A stretch of DNA of 64,000 bases from Papiliotrema nemorosa (GCA_032158125.1 JASKOT010000053.1:1-64000); one strand, 5' to 3'. Counted from the stretch's first letter, positions 10,991 through 23,048 are shown. The notes: generated by a model from the letters alone, not told the origin. Made by a program: numbers and translations.

Positions 10991-11600
10991 ATGTACGGTA
11001 ATCATTGGAGTCCTTATTCAATGTACGGCGGTGTAAGTGGTCTGACTTATTCTCCTTCATCAGAATACCTCTCTCGTGTGTGTATCTTCACTTTTCTCGT
11101 TCTTTCAGCATGAACGCCATCACCTTAACCCTAGCCTCATCTTATAGTGCAAGGGGGACAATGTCCACCCTCGGGCAGCTTCGCCTGTCGCCCTACCACA
11201 TCCGTCTCCGCAGACCTCCTGTAGCCGTCTGATTCCCCTTGACCCGCTCATGTCCCACAGTTGACTCGTCTCCGCCGCGAGGGATTCGCAAGAAGCTGAC
11301 GGGTAGATGATGAGCCCTTATTATGCTGGAGGGCTGGGTATACCCTATCCCATGGGTATGGGAATGGGTGAGTGAAAAAGTCAACCTAGTAACCTGGTAG
11401 GCGGCAACTGATCGTTCAGGATACGGGATGGGAGGAATGGGTATGTATCCTGGTATGATGGGAGTGGGCATGGGGATGGGCGGTATGGGGATGGGATACC
11501 CGTACGGCATGATGGCGTCCAACCCCTACATGTACTCTGGAATGGTGAGCTCTTCTTTGCACAGGGTAAGCTCACCACGTAGTACGGTCTTGGCTACTGA
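10991..11600 (+). CDS. Small Gly/Met/Tyr-rich low-complexity protein
   Basis: The predicted exons 10991-11032, 11307-11367, 11420-11544 and 11583-11600 join in frame to about 81 residues, ending MYGLGY. The composition is extreme: repeated GMGMG, GMYPGMMG and GMGYPYGMM units with almost no charge. The two short downstream introns (52 and 38 nt) have standard borders. The first intron is long (274 nt) and the true start is uncertain, because the frame is open upstream to 10910. Such Gly/Tyr/Met-rich peptides occur in phase-separating RNA-binding proteins, structural proteins and some prion-like domains. There is no RRM or other fold, so the function is unknown. Confidence 0.5.
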
Positions 11601-12008
11601 TCCAAGCGCCTAGCAAACTTGGCAGGAGCGGGAGTGAGTCGAATCAGCAATGTCAGAAGTCAAGCTTGTGAGGGCCGCAGTCTTATCATGATTTATCGGT
11701 TTGAATCATATGTCGATGCACACTTGTATACAACTAAATTGTCAAATCAGATCATACGCGTCATTTCTCGCATTATACCTCATAGCGATGTCGTTAGGTC
11801 GTCTCTGCAATGAGGAATCTCGATGCGAAGATCACTCTAGTGCTAGATGGCGTTTTACCGAAGGTCAAATTGGGTTTAGTCGCTGTCGTCTCCAGTTCAA
11901 CTTGTTCTTGCCCATCTTCGGTGTCTGGAGCTTGAGTGACTGAGAGGTCCGGCTGTTGCGGAGGCCCTGAGCGTAGTGACCCGATTGACGGTTCTTTGCT
12001 TCAGCTTT
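11601..12008. other. 3' intergenic region
   Basis: This is convergent spacer between the Gly/Met-rich gene and the minus-strand gene ending at 12009. It is AT-richer than its surroundings. Small frames such as 11701-11943 are unsupported. I see nothing else. Confidence 0.4.
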
Positions 12009-13096
12009 TCATCCAGTCCGCTCCTTATTGCACGCACCAGGTCTGTCGTGCAGATCGATATTGTGGAAAGGAGCCCAAATCCCTATTTCCCATGTTTTCT
12101 CGGTATCTTCTTGCATCTTGCCCACCATGACCTTTGAATCCACACCCAGCCGCGGGCATTCATGCGGGACCGATTGGAGATTGACCAGGATCATCTCCCC
12201 AGCTGATTGAGGCTGGTGTGCCGTCTTGCTCGAAGAAGCAAAGGGGTCGTTCTCATCTGTGTTTGGGCCCAACTCGTGACCTCTCTCCGAGATGACCAAG
12301 CACCGTAAAAGTATCCCATGATGCGTCCGATTTGAAGCTAGTTCTAGCGGTCGGAGCACTATCGCTGCCGACCCCCATATATGTGTCCTTGGAGTGATAG
12401 GATTGGATGAGGTCCCATTCGAGGCACCACCGGGCTTTTGTGTTCTGGGAGGGGGATGCAATGTTCGTTGCAAAGAGCTGTAGAAGAGCAATAAGGAAGA
12501 GTTGGTCGACGATAGCAGACTGGCCAATTGCAAGCTGGGAGGCGGCGGTCTGACTGTCAGCTAACCTTCTACACAGGGAATGAGTAGACTGACCCTTTTC
12601 CTGTCCACTTCAGGCCTTTAGACTTTCTCGGGGAAACGCCGATACCTTCCTCTTCCCTCTTCACCCTTTCTCGGGGGATATCCTCGATCCTACTGGACGG
12701 TAGCTGACCCAGAGGGATCCTACTCGCATCGTCGACTTGATTGTCTATATCGAAGGCGATGAACGGGGATCGGGCATCAATGATGGCTGTCAACTTTTTG
12801 TGCGCCTTGGGAGCCGGTGTGACAGGTGGGAAACTGAATGGGGAAGGAAGCGCGTTGAGACTATACACGGTTTTGTGTGGGGTTGAGGTGTTTCTGAGAC
12901 CTTCAGATCGTGCGTTGGACCCATGCAAATTGGACGGTGGGACTGGGGTGCGAGACGGACCATCCTGTCGAGGTCGTTTAGGTGTAGAGGAAGGAAGGGA
13001 GAACGAAAACGCGCCAGCGGTGATAGGTGTCGGAGGGGGTCGTTTCGAGGTGGAAGGATGTGGTGGGGGAGGAGGTAGTCCCGGAGTAGGGGGCAT
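12009..13096 (-). CDS. Uncharacterised Pro-rich protein
   Basis: Two exons joined by a 44-nt intron (12550-12593) give about 347 residues. The first 100 residues are rich in Pro, Ser and Thr with basic patches (SKRPPPTP, TPKRPRQDG), suggesting a disordered, possibly nuclear N-terminus. A conserved-looking core follows (IDARSPFIAFDIDNQ, SPRKSKGLKWTGKG). The C-terminal third appears globular (EMILVNLQSV, KTWEIGIWAPFHNIDL). I do not recognise the family; the C-terminal alternation of hydrophobic residues would suit a beta-rich fold, but that is inference. It lies head to head with prefoldin subunit 6, 220 nt away. Confidence 0.6.
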
Positions 13097-13316
13097 GATA
13101 ACTACCGAAAGGTATATCAGCTCTTCATGTTCGATCCAAGTGTTCAAGGTATCATTGTCAACAGCGAGGAGAAGGGGTGGATCGATCAAGTGGAGGTTGG
13201 GTGGGTGGGTGGCGACACATGGAACCATCCGCACCGTGGGAAACTCAATCATCCCAAGTTCCAAGGTGAGGCTACAGAGCATCCATCACATATCGAGCTC
13301 GAGCGGTATCGACACC

Positions 13317-13935
13317 ATGGCGGATAAGAAGGCAGCTTCGATGCAGGCGCAGCTACAAGCTCAGTCGCTCGCTTTTCAAAAGATCGAAAATGGTGCGTGA
13401 CATTCCGCAATGCATGGCCGGGGCGTTCAGTTGTCTCGCCGAACACTGGGCATCTGAACTAATGTAACAGAAATGGCAGGGATCATCGAGGCGAGACAGA
13501 GGTTGGATTCGCAGCAATCAGAGAATGAACTGGTACTCAAGGTGAGCATTTCCTAGGTTCGTTATGGACAGTGATTGATCATGAGGAATTCGCGATATTG
13601 AAGTCGCACAATACCGTCTATAAACTCATTGGGCCTTCGCTCGTTCCCCAGGATGCCAACGAAGCCAAAGCAAATGTGGAGAAACGTCTAGAGTTTATCA
13701 AGAACGAAATGTGGGTGACAACCTTTCACGTCGACAGTCTCCGGATCCAGCTGACCGGTCAGAAAAAGAGTAGAGGGCCAGCTCAAGGAGGTTGAGGAGA
13801 AGGCATCAAAGAAGAAGGGAGAGGTCAGTCGGGATCAACGGGTCGTGTTACCAGCTAACATTACAGATCATCAGCTTGCAACAAGAGTTTGAACAGCTGG
13901 CAGGACCTAGCGGACCCAAAGCCGTCAAGGCCTAA
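13317..13935 (+). CDS. YKE2: Prefoldin subunit 6
   Basis: Five exons encode 133 residues, the usual length for this family. The N-terminal helix (LQAQLQAQ-like, QSLAFQKIENEMAGIIEARQRL), the central hairpin (VYKLIGPSLVPQDANEAKANVEKRLEFIKNE) and the C-terminal helix (IKRVEGQLKEVEEKASKKKGEIISLQQEFEQL) are the classic beta-type prefoldin pattern. Prefoldin is a cytosolic hexamer that hands unfolded actin and tubulin to the CCT chaperonin. All introns have standard borders, and joining them restores a continuous coiled coil. The start ATG at 13317 has a good context (CACCATGG). Confidence 0.93.
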
Positions 13936-14086
13936 AGCCCAACAACCCGTTTCTCGCACATGACGACACACATTATACCCATGCATATTGTATACACCCG
14001 GCGTCAGACCAGCTACTTTACAGGATAGAGCCACACATCATACACTCGAACAAAGCTGAGAGCGAGCGCGACCAGTCATTGCACCA

Positions 14087-16581
14087 TCACTTCACGGGCG
14101 TTCCTTCTTCAGATGTCGGAGACTCGAAAATCATCTCTTCCGGTTCGTCTACTGTGGGCGTTGCATCCGTCGCTATCGGTTTGAGCTTGTCGAATGGATT
14201 TTGAGAAGAATCTTGACGTTCAGTTCCGCCCGGGCTGATCTCGCCAGACTCCATCGATCTCGGACTAAGCGTTTCAGACAAAGCGAAATCTTTCCACTTG
14301 TCCTCCATGTCTGTTGTACTCGTTGCCGAGGTGCCCGCTTGTTGGGAAGCATACGAGTCCATTGACCCGGAGTATAAGGATGGATTGGTCGATGTTCCCG
14401 GGGAAGAGGGCCCCAAGGCGAGAGGAGAGCTCATTGGTGTATTCGAAGCAGAGCTGTGTATGGACCGACGTTTCTCCAATCCAAGCTTGAATCTAATGGT
14501 CAGCGATACCCGGCCTTGGCTCCGTGGCCTGTCCTCACTTCCTGACAGCTTTGACGATGGTACTGATATAGTCAGAACGACGTCAGACTCGGAAACCAGA
14601 ACCTACAATACCGTCTTGAAAGTCCCAATGGCCTTGCGCAACTCCTCTGGAGTGGGCTCTTCGACTTGTTTTCCAATATAGTACAAGTTGTCGTCCTTCG
14701 TAATCATGGGGTTTTGTCCATCCTCGGTAGTCCAGGGATGTTCCTGACACTCAGCAATTGCTTCGTTCAGGTACGCACTCGTATAGCACGCATAGCGAGT
14801 CGTTCTGACGGGTCCTTCTTGAACATTCCTGCCAGAAGATCCTTCAGGTGAGGATCCCAATCTTCATGGATATCGGGCCTGAATATCAGAGCGTGCCCAT
14901 ACATTCGTCATGAGGACCTACTCCTTTGTCTTGACAACCTCGAAAAGCTCGATCGGGTTCTGAATGTTGAATGGTAAACGACCAGTCAACATGCAGTACA
15001 GCGTAACACCTTGGCGTCAGCTCAAGTAGGTTCATCATCGCGAACATTGACATACCTAACGCCCAGATATCAACAGCTGTTCCGTGTACTTCGTGGGCTG
15101 CTAGCAGATTAGTCTTGACTTGAGCGGACCACATACAGTCGAAACTCTCAGGGCTGAGGAACGCTGGACTCCCACCGGCTTTTTTGACCGTATCATTCCC
15201 CTTTGCGGCAAACATCTCCGATACCCCAAAGTCGCACAGCTTCACGGTCGCTTTGTCCTTTGAGACCAAGACGTTTTCTGGTTTGATCTGGATATCAGCC
15301 ATCAATGTAGGGGCGCACTGCTCACGTCGCGGTGAACGACCTGATTCTCGTGCAGATACTCCAAGCCCAGGCAAAGTTGCCGGAAATACTCCCTGGTCTG
15401 ATCGATCTCGAAGGGCGGTTTCGCGGTCTCTGCAGCTTTGCCCATAGCGACTTCCATGAGCACACCCCCGGGCATGTACTCCAGGACCATGAACAGCGCA
15501 TCTGCGCTGGGGACGGATATGGCTTCGTATAGTAACACGACCTGTAACATCAGCTTGGAGCACCCAGCCATCTTGAGCCGGCAGCTGACATTAGGATGAC
15601 TACGAGTCAGCCTTGGCACTGGTAACAGGACGTGAGATGTACTCTAGCTTTTTCATAATGGCAATCTCTCGCCGTATAAGGCCTAGAGGGTCCTTGTCAA
15701 CATCTTCCTCGTCTGCCTGTCCCCATGGTCCAGTTTTAACCTCGGACTTGTCCTCTTTCGACGCAGATGGACCTCCTGCGCGAGACCCAGGTCGTCGACC
15801 CCGGAGTGATTGCCTATGTCTCGCATGAAGCGCTTGGTATTTCAGTCTAGATGTGGAGAACTCCTTTACAGCCTGATAGTCAGCGACGACTAGGGCACAA
15901 GTAGATACGGCTCACATATTCTATGCCGGTCGAGACGTCTATTGCCAGTTCCACCTTTGCATAGGCACCAGAGCCTAAACTCTTGCCCAGTCGATAATTA
16001 TTCACCATCCTACTTCCATCTTCCGCACTTTTCTGCTCTCCATCTAATGTCTCCCTAACTCGATGGGTAGAGCTCGTTCGGCGATGGTGGCTCGGTTTCG
16101 GCCTGTAATAAGGTGAAGAAGGGGAAGGTGCTCGGGGTGGGAGGTTGAATCGGCCATCTTCCGAGCTCAGTGAAGGTGACATTTTGGGCGAACCAGGTGT
16201 ATGGGGCGTCAAGAGGGAAGGCTCCCTTGAGGGGGACATTGACATCTGGTTGGCAGCTATAGGACGATTGGAAGAGGATCCCGCAGAGGCCTGAGAGTTT
16301 GTTCGCGACGGTGAAGGGCGTATACGGGATGTAACGGGAGATAGGGTATTTGTACCGTCATCCTCGTCTGATTCGGGCGATTCATATGCAATGTAGGATT
16401 CCGGTTCTTCAGTCTCGCCCTTCTCAGGTGAGGCGACTGGAGATGCAAAGTGGGGAATGGCAGAGGTGGTGTCAATGGGTGAAGGGGGAGAGACTATTGT
16501 CGCTGGAGGTCTAAGGAGGGTGGTGGGGCGAGGCCGAGAAGGAGGTGGAATGGATGGTGAAGCGTCTTGCAGGTGCGACAT
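14087..16581 (-). CDS. CaMKK/SAK1-type Ser/Thr protein kinase
   Basis: A 190-residue Ser/Pro-rich N-terminus precedes the kinase domain. The glycine loop is LGKSLGSGAYAKVELA near 200-215, the VAIK-type lysine lies in YAVKEFS, HRD is at about 372-374 (VVHRDIKPENVLV), DFG is in KLCDFGVSEMF, and APE is represented by SPESF. WALGVTLYCMLTGRLPF follows. The GSPAFLSPESF segment, the long insert between the ATP-site lysine and helix C, and the LGLEYLHENQVVHRD context are typical of CaMKK-type kinases (yeast Sak1/Elm1/Tos3, fission yeast Ssp1) that activate Snf1/AMPK. The C-terminal tail is Ser/Thr-rich with NPFDKLKPI. The coding frame requires a 10-nt exon at 15590-15599 encoding the HPN of LDHPNVV. 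Assignment to the CaMKK group is firmer than to any one yeast orthologue. Confidence 0.88.
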
Positions 16582-17084
16582 AGGACAAGAAACGAAGACG
16601 AAGGCGGTTCTGACGGTCTGACCGAGAATGAATGAACTAAAGCTGAAGGAAACCGACACCGAAGGAACGGAAGGAGGAATGAGAGGTGTTGGAGAGGATG
16701 ATAAGGTGCCCCTCTCTACCTCTGAGAGTTGCCGACGGCAGATCCAGTTCAACAATCTTTCGCTGTCACTCGTACAGGACGGTCATGCATCTGACTCTGT
16801 GCCAGTGGAACTACTCCTTGTGCGATAAATCTACGAGCCCTTGCTCCTCTGATCAGGTGGTGCGAAATCACTAGATACATGATCACTTCAACTCCATCTC
16901 GCCTACATCCTTCCATCCGTCATCTTCGGAGGCATAATAAATAGATCGCCTTCTTCTCACGGCACCCAAACGACAGAAGTCGTGCAGGGTACGTCTCGTG
17001 AGTCGTAGTCTAAAGATGCATACACTGAGCCCAGAACACCACAACTGACATCACCGCCACATCGGCCCGTCAAATTCGACGGGG
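16582..17084. other. Promoter / spacer between tandem minus-strand genes
   Basis: This is the upstream region of the kinase gene and 3' region of the Ser-rich gene. The frame upstream of the kinase ATG stays open for about 60 codons but has no ATG that improves the protein, so I placed the start at 16581. I see nothing else in it. Confidence 0.4.
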
Positions 17085-18143
17085 TCAGCCCACAGCGCTC
17101 AAGCCGAGAGCATTGGAACCCATTCCATGCGAATTGTCCCAATAATTTCCAGCGGCCGAGTCATACCCACCCCTCTGGGAGTTGAAGTCGTATGGTCTCC
17201 CCAATCCTGCATCGCTCGTCAAAAACCGATTATCCCCGGGAAGGCTGTACCCGTCATTGCTCATTCCGAGCATTGAAGCGTCAGACCCAGGAAGACTATA
17301 CCCTAGCCCTGCGTTTGAGGCACCCCAGAGAGAGTTTGAAACGTCGGGGCTTTGCTGCGAGTACAGTGAAGGCTGAAAGTTCTGATAACCGAATCCTGTG
17401 GAATATCCCGTCTGTTGACTGTTCATCGTGTCATGACTGGAATACAGATCCGCGTCGAGTGGGGATATACCTGATAGCCCATGTCCCTGATGAGACGTCG
17501 GCATTGCGGGGTCACTCCATGGCATCGAGCTGGTCGTCGGAGACGAGTAGTAGCCAGACCGCTGGGTTTCTAGATGTGCAGGGAAACCGAGGGTATCCGG
17601 GTAAGTATCACTGTTCACAGATCGGACAGTCATGGAATACTCCTTGCCATCTGCTCCTTTCGAGGTGGTAATACTTCCTTCGGGCGACCAGCCGCCTTCC
17701 AGCCTAACGCTGCCTCTCTGGGACAGTGGGATACCAGTTTGGCGCTTCTTCTTGCCTGCCGCAATGTGGCGCAATGACTCTTCCTCGGGTATGTATCCCT
17801 TATCTGTACCCTTCGACGATTTTCTGGAGCTTGAGGGCAGCTTCGAAGACTTGGTAGACGGGTCTGACTTGACGCTCCCCTCTGACTTGCTCCTCCCTGA
17901 TCTCCTGCTCGATCCACCATCTGTCCCGCCGCTAGCTTTCCGAGCTGCATCCGTTATGAATCTCTGCTTGATCTTTTCTCTGACCTCGGGACTCTGGTGA
18001 AAGTCTGGGAATTGCTTTTCGAGACTTTTGATGACCGACTTCTCGCTAAGCTTGCTTTCTGCTTCCTTGGTAAACTTGTCAAGGTCGGCTTCTGACAGCT
18101 TCGATCTTGAGCTGCTTTTGCCGCCCTCCCTCGTGGAAGACAT
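17085..18143 (-). CDS. Uncharacterised Ser/Gly-rich protein
   Basis: A single uninterrupted exon, unusual for this window, encodes about 352 residues. The N-terminus (LSEADLDKFTKEAESKLSE...) predicts helices, and VREKIKQRFITDAARKAS forms a basic amphipathic helix. A Lys/Ser-rich stretch follows (RRSGRSKSEGS, KLPSSSRKSSKG). The C-terminal half is Ser/Tyr/Gly/Asn-rich and low in complexity, with recurring GYSLPG and YSSxxT motifs, suggesting intrinsic disorder. No catalytic or membrane segment is visible and I do not recognise a family. The first plausible Met is at 18143; the frame continues upstream without an ATG for seven codons. Confidence 0.55.
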   Translation of the reverse strand: MSSTREGGKSSSRSKLSEADLDKFTKEAESKLSEKSVIKSLEKQFPDFHQSPEVREKIKQRFITDAARKASGGTDGGSSRRSGRSKSEGSVKSDPSTKSSKLPSSSRKSSKGTDKGYIPEEESLRHIAAGKKKRQTGIPLSQRGSVRLEGGWSPEGSITTSKGADGKEYSMTVRSVNSDTYPDTLGFPAHLETQRSGYYSSPTTSSMPWSDPAMPTSHQGHGLSGISPLDADLYSSHDTMNSQQTGYSTGFGYQNFQPSLYSQQSPDVSNSLWGASNAGLGYSLPGSDASMLGMSNDGYSLPGDNRFLTSDAGLGRPYDFNSQRGGYDSAAGNYWDNSHGMGSNALGLSAVG

Positions 18144-18882
18144 CGTTGTGCTCGGCGATGTCAAAGATTGTGTAGGTCTTCCGCAAAGCGTTCGGTGAAG
18201 GTGAAGGAGTGAAGTGAGTCTCTGTCAGACATTCTCGAACAGTCGATGCGAGAAAGGAGAGACCAGCGCATCCTCCGTGAACAGCGTGAGCGATCCTTTC
18301 TTCCAACGCCACAACGATATGTAGCACATCCAACGTGGCATTGAGGTCAACTCGGTGTTCTCTGGGACATGCGAATCCGTGGTGTTCATACGACAAGTTT
18401 ACGAATGCCACAGGCCGCTCTAGCATGCTTGCGTCGGGCGGTGAGGGAGTGGAAGGGGTGTTTTCGCTCTGTCTCGAAGGGCTGAAGTCTGCGGGCGATA
18501 GGAGTGTCAAACGTAGATATCCAGGTGTTTGAGTGCGATCTCTCGAAGTGATGCATCGGTTTGGCGAGCTACGTCGTGCATGCACTTCTTCACATGCATG
18601 TGGTATCCCCCGTTCGGCCGATGTCGGAAGGGTGGGTTGTGGAGGAGAGGGGACGTTCGAGGCGGGCTCAAAAAAGTGCCACATTTGGGTTATCTGATAA
18701 ACCACTCGCCCCCCTCCTTCCCCCCTCCTTCTCAGGGAATTTTGGTACGCTGGCTGGCTGGGGTGGACTTTTGACCGTTTCGACATCACTCGGTCCTCGG
18801 TCCCATCCATCTCATCGAGACCGCCCGTCCTTCTCGTCTCTTTCCTTCTTCTCTTTCCTTACTGGGTGAGTCGCATGGATCA
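18144..18882. other. Divergent promoter region with a long alternative open frame
   Basis: It separates the Ser-rich gene (minus) from the zinc-cluster factor (plus). A minus-strand frame stays open from 18810 to 18079, overlapping the start of the Ser-rich gene in another frame. Its middle part (VAFVNLSYEHHGFACPREH and onward) looks protein-like but matches nothing I know. C/T-rich runs just before 18883 fit a plus-strand transcription start. Confidence 0.35.
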
Positions 18883-21800
18883 ATGTCGCAGCCTTCCTCG
18901 CCGTATACCCATTATTCGCCCTACACAAACACTAGTATCACTAGCTCACCCTATGTTCAGCAACACGGTTTTCAAACGCCCAATCAACCACCACAACCCC
19001 CTCACCCTCAACCTGGTCTGCCACCGGGCCCAACGTCATATCATTTCAGGCCTCCACCACCCAACCGTCAACTATCGTACCCGCCCTATACCCCTTCCAA
19101 TCTGTCTCATCCTTCGTCCCCCGTGGTCCCTTCAAACGGTATGGGGACGCCTAGTATCCCTTCCAAACGGCCTGCAGCCCCCGATTTACCCGGACCTAGC
19201 AGGCAAGTGGATCGGAAACAGAGCGTGGATAGTACGATGCAGGATGAACCATCGGGGAAGAAGAAACGGGTCAGCTTGAGTTGTGCTCAATGTGAGTTGA
19301 CATTGTCGTTTGTTTCTTACACGCCCATGGACGCTCATAACTACTAGGTGCCAAGCGAAAACAAAAAGTATGTCCCGTCTTAAGCGACCTCACCATGTCG
19401 TCTACCCCACGCCGTCTCACTCCATCCCGCGCGACACGGTCGCGAATATTGGGCGATCTGCTAACATGCCAGTGCAATCGCGAATTTCCATGCCAGCATT
19501 GTACGTCCTTTCACATTGGCCTTCGTGCAAGTCCGAAAGAACACTGACTTCATGAATAGGTCTTGCTCGTAAAGTCCCAGAACTATGCGTGTGTAGCAGT
19601 CATCATCATTTCACGACCTGTCCCTCTGATATCCGCAGGTCCCGTACAACCCGCAGTCGAATCGCGAAACAGTCAACGGCCCGGATGCACAAACCGCATC
19701 GAGGCTGGAGAAGATGGAGGATGTCATATCAGTCATCCTGCGGCATCACGGTGGATTATGGGGCTACAAGGATGTCAAGGAATATATGTCTAGTATGTCA
19801 CTGGGATTTGGTGTGGTTTGCATCTCACCCACCAGGCGGCCCATTCACCAGAGTTTTCCCCTCGGCTCCGTCAACGCCCTCGTCTCCACATCGTAGATCT
19901 CTCGCCATGACTGCAGATGCCCATTTCAATATCCCGTATCTCCCGCAAGCTCGTGCGCCATCACCGCCTCCTCAGTTGGAAGTGGACGGGGACGGCAACG
20001 GCAGTGCCACGGAAGACGAGGGACTGGGCAAAGGAGCCAGTAAAAGCTGGCTCGGCGATCTCGAGGGGTGAGCTATCCGTCGCCTGTTGCCAGAAGCCGC
20101 TAAGGATTCAGTGGTGTACCAGAATCAGTCGGTCTGCAAGCAACACCAAGATGGAGCGACCTAATGTGCCAGATGAATTCCTCGGACAAAGTCAGCATCA
20201 AACTCGACACACATGGCACGCCCGCGGAGAATCTGCAACGTCTTATCACAGATTGCGGTGTGTCACCTCATAAGGTCAGACACGATGCGTTTTGGTGCTT
20301 ACAGACGCTGACTAGTAGGTCGCGGAACTGGTGCAAGAGCTACCACCCAAGCCTTTCGCTGATAGGGTAATTGACTGGTTCTTTTCCGGGCTCAATTACG
20401 TCCGATACCCGATTGATGAGCGCCTCTTCCGGATATGTGAGCTGTTTCAGTGAAAGCTTGAATGCAACGCTGACGTTGCAGCCTATGAGGATCTGTATAA
20501 CAAGCATACGAGTGTCGACCCGTCCAATGTCCGAGCGCTGCCCTTGGTCTTCATTGTTCTGGCCATGGCCGTCAGGCTAGCACCGGAAGAATGGGCGGGC
20601 GATGATCAGACCAGAAAGCTTTCCAGTTTACGCATGTACTGGTCTTGTAGGTGACCTGATCCTTCACGCCCTACGAGCTGACCAGAGCAGCTCGCCGTAG
20701 CATATTGATTGCCACTGCTGTACAATCAGAATCCATAGAGCTGGTCGTCACACGACTATTGGTGAGAACCTGCAGTCATTTGATGCTCATCCACAGTCCG
20801 CCATGTACCTTGTATTGATCCACGACCGCCGATTGACCGAGTGTTGGTCTCAACTGGGAGCCTCATTACGGACGGCTCAAGCTATCGGTTTGCATCGGGA
20901 CGGCTCCAAATTAGGCTTAGAGTTCGTATCGGAACCCACTCGCCCGTCCAGGCGCTAATCTCTGAACAGTCCATTCCAGACAGAATATCGTCGTCGCCTC
21001 TGGAGCTACCTATACCACGCCGACAAGCTTTACAGCTTGGTTCTTGGTCGACCACCGAGCATATCGGACAGTTATGCGGATGCCCAGTGAGTTGATGTGT
21101 CGCAAAAACTCCCATACGATCGGCTGACCACGCTAGATTACCCTCCAATGTCGAGCTATCAGATTTCAACCCTTCCCTAGATCCCACATCAAGTATGTCA
21201 AATCCGCTCATCAAGCCTGTCAAGCTCACCCAAGAAGACATCCCTCAGCCGAGACCGCTGAGCGAGCCGACGACCGCTACATTCCTCATTTTGCGCTCAC
21301 AGCTCGCCAAGATCGTCGGGAAGATAGTGCATCATTTCCAAAAGCTGGATGAGCCCGCTCAATACTCTGATGTCGAGAAATTACAGCGAGATCTAGAGAG
21401 CTTTGTCGAACATCTTCCGCCGCATTTTAGAATGTACCATCCCGACAAGAGCAGAGATCAGAGTGAGAGATTCCTTCTCCATCGCAGGGGTGGCGACTGA
21501 CGAGTAGCTCTTTTCTGGCTACCTGTGCACCGTTTTATGCTATTAACTGAAGTACTTGTCACTACCATCATCCTTCACGTGAGTTTTTTCATCAGTTTCT
21601 ACTCGTCCTTGACTGATCCAAGCGACCGTGGCTACTGCGAAAGTTGTCGTCGAATCGGTATGCAGCATCTAGAACGTCCTGCTTCGAGGCGGCGAAACTC
21701 GACTTTCAAATTCGACAAGAGTTTCAGAGGGAGGTGCCTGATTTCCGCTTGTTCGCTATCACTGGACAATACAAGATGTTCAATAGCGCGATGATTGCCG

Positions 21801-22830
21801 GTATCTCGGCCATCGTGGATCCTCGGGGACCCGACTCGGAACAGATGCGAAAGATCCTCAGCACATTCCTGGAGGAGAATCCTTGGCATGAGGTGGCGAC
21901 GAAGGATGAGACTACCAAGAAGGAGGTTCAGATTGTCAGCTTTATCTCCCATCACTTTATTCCACGCTAACATGGTAGATCCACACCTTGTCCAGGCGGG
22001 CTGCGCAAATATATGAAGACTCGCTTAACTCCACCGACTCGAACAAGAAAGAGAAGGACTCGGCTTCGCTCCTTTTGGCATTGCGTCAGTCCGGAGAAAG
22101 CTCCGCGCAGAATGGGTTCAGTAACTCTCGACCGAACAGCAGCTCCATGGGAATGAACAAGGGCTGGATGAGTTTGTCCAATCCTCTAGGGCACGTACTT
22201 CCAATGAGTGTGGGTGGTGGCGTGAACCAATCACCTGCCAGCTCCGCCGGACAAGAAGATGATCACTCTCAAAGACTGTCAGTGCTTCCCACCAGACAGG
22301 AAAGCTCTATGCTGATCTGACAGTCTTGATCATTGGTTGAATGCCAATACATCCCTCGCAGTCGGCTCGATGAGTGGGGTCGCGCCACCACTGGATACGG
22401 CTGGACTCGGATACCTCCCTCAGCCCACTAATAGCCTTCCTGGGCCCGCTCTCAATACAACACCATTTGTCGGACATTTCCCGGCGACCCCCGCGGGACT
22501 GACCATGAACCCAACCTCGGTAGGAGGATGGAATGACGACATGTCGGCTACCCTGCCCAATGGCCCGTCTACAGTATCTGATTTTGGCGCGCAAATGTTC
22601 TACCCAGCTACAGCTGCTCCAATGGACGGGATGGCTATGGGAATAGGTAGCATACCGCATGTAGGTGTCGAAGGGGAGAACAGCGACGATTACTGGAATG
22701 CCCTAATTGATGGTGAGTCATTGGAATCTGAGCTTCATGCGAGGGTGTGCAAGCTGACCATGTAGGTATACTTGGTACGACTGGAACTGGAGGGTTGGCA
22801 TCTGGCCAGACGGGGCATCCAGGTCAATGA
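18883..22830 (+). CDS. Zn2Cys6 fungal transcription factor
   Basis: Eighteen exons give 1037 residues. A Pro/Ser/Tyr-rich N-terminus leads to a basic GKKKRVSLS run and a binuclear zinc cluster: CAQCAKRKQKC, then CQHCLARKVPELC, spacing C-x2-C-x6-C-x5-C-x2-C-x8-C. The cluster is assembled from exon 1 plus tiny exons of 20, 28 and 29 nt. A fungal-specific transcription factor domain follows in the middle (WFFSGLNYVRYPIDERLF, LRTAQAIGLHRDGSKLG, FQTEYRRRLWSYLYHADKLYSLVLGRPPSI). The C-terminus is Ser/Asn/Gly-rich and may serve activation. It is a nuclear DNA-binding regulator, probably of a metabolic pathway; the target cannot be read from sequence. All exon phases agree through to the stop at 22828-22830. 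Confidence 0.9.
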
Positions 22831-23048
22831 GTAGCCTCGATCAGCTGTGTATATCGATTATAATAAAGTTGATTCTGCCACGAGCGTTTTCACATGGGAC
22901 GGTGGCCTATTGGTGTCTCTGTATCATTATCGCACAAGCTTGCATCTGACATGACGAGTATAACATGCATTCAACTTCCATGCATCTGCTCTTCCGAAGT
23001 AATGCGCACGAATGCTCCGGACCTGTCACTCTTAATGCTTCTTGATGC

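Noticed and set aside
12741..13400. Long plus-strand open frame of 219 codons with Gly-rich content
   Set aside because: It is antisense to the clear Pro-rich gene and prefoldin start; its Gly/Arg-rich composition is what the reverse of Pro/Ser codons gives.
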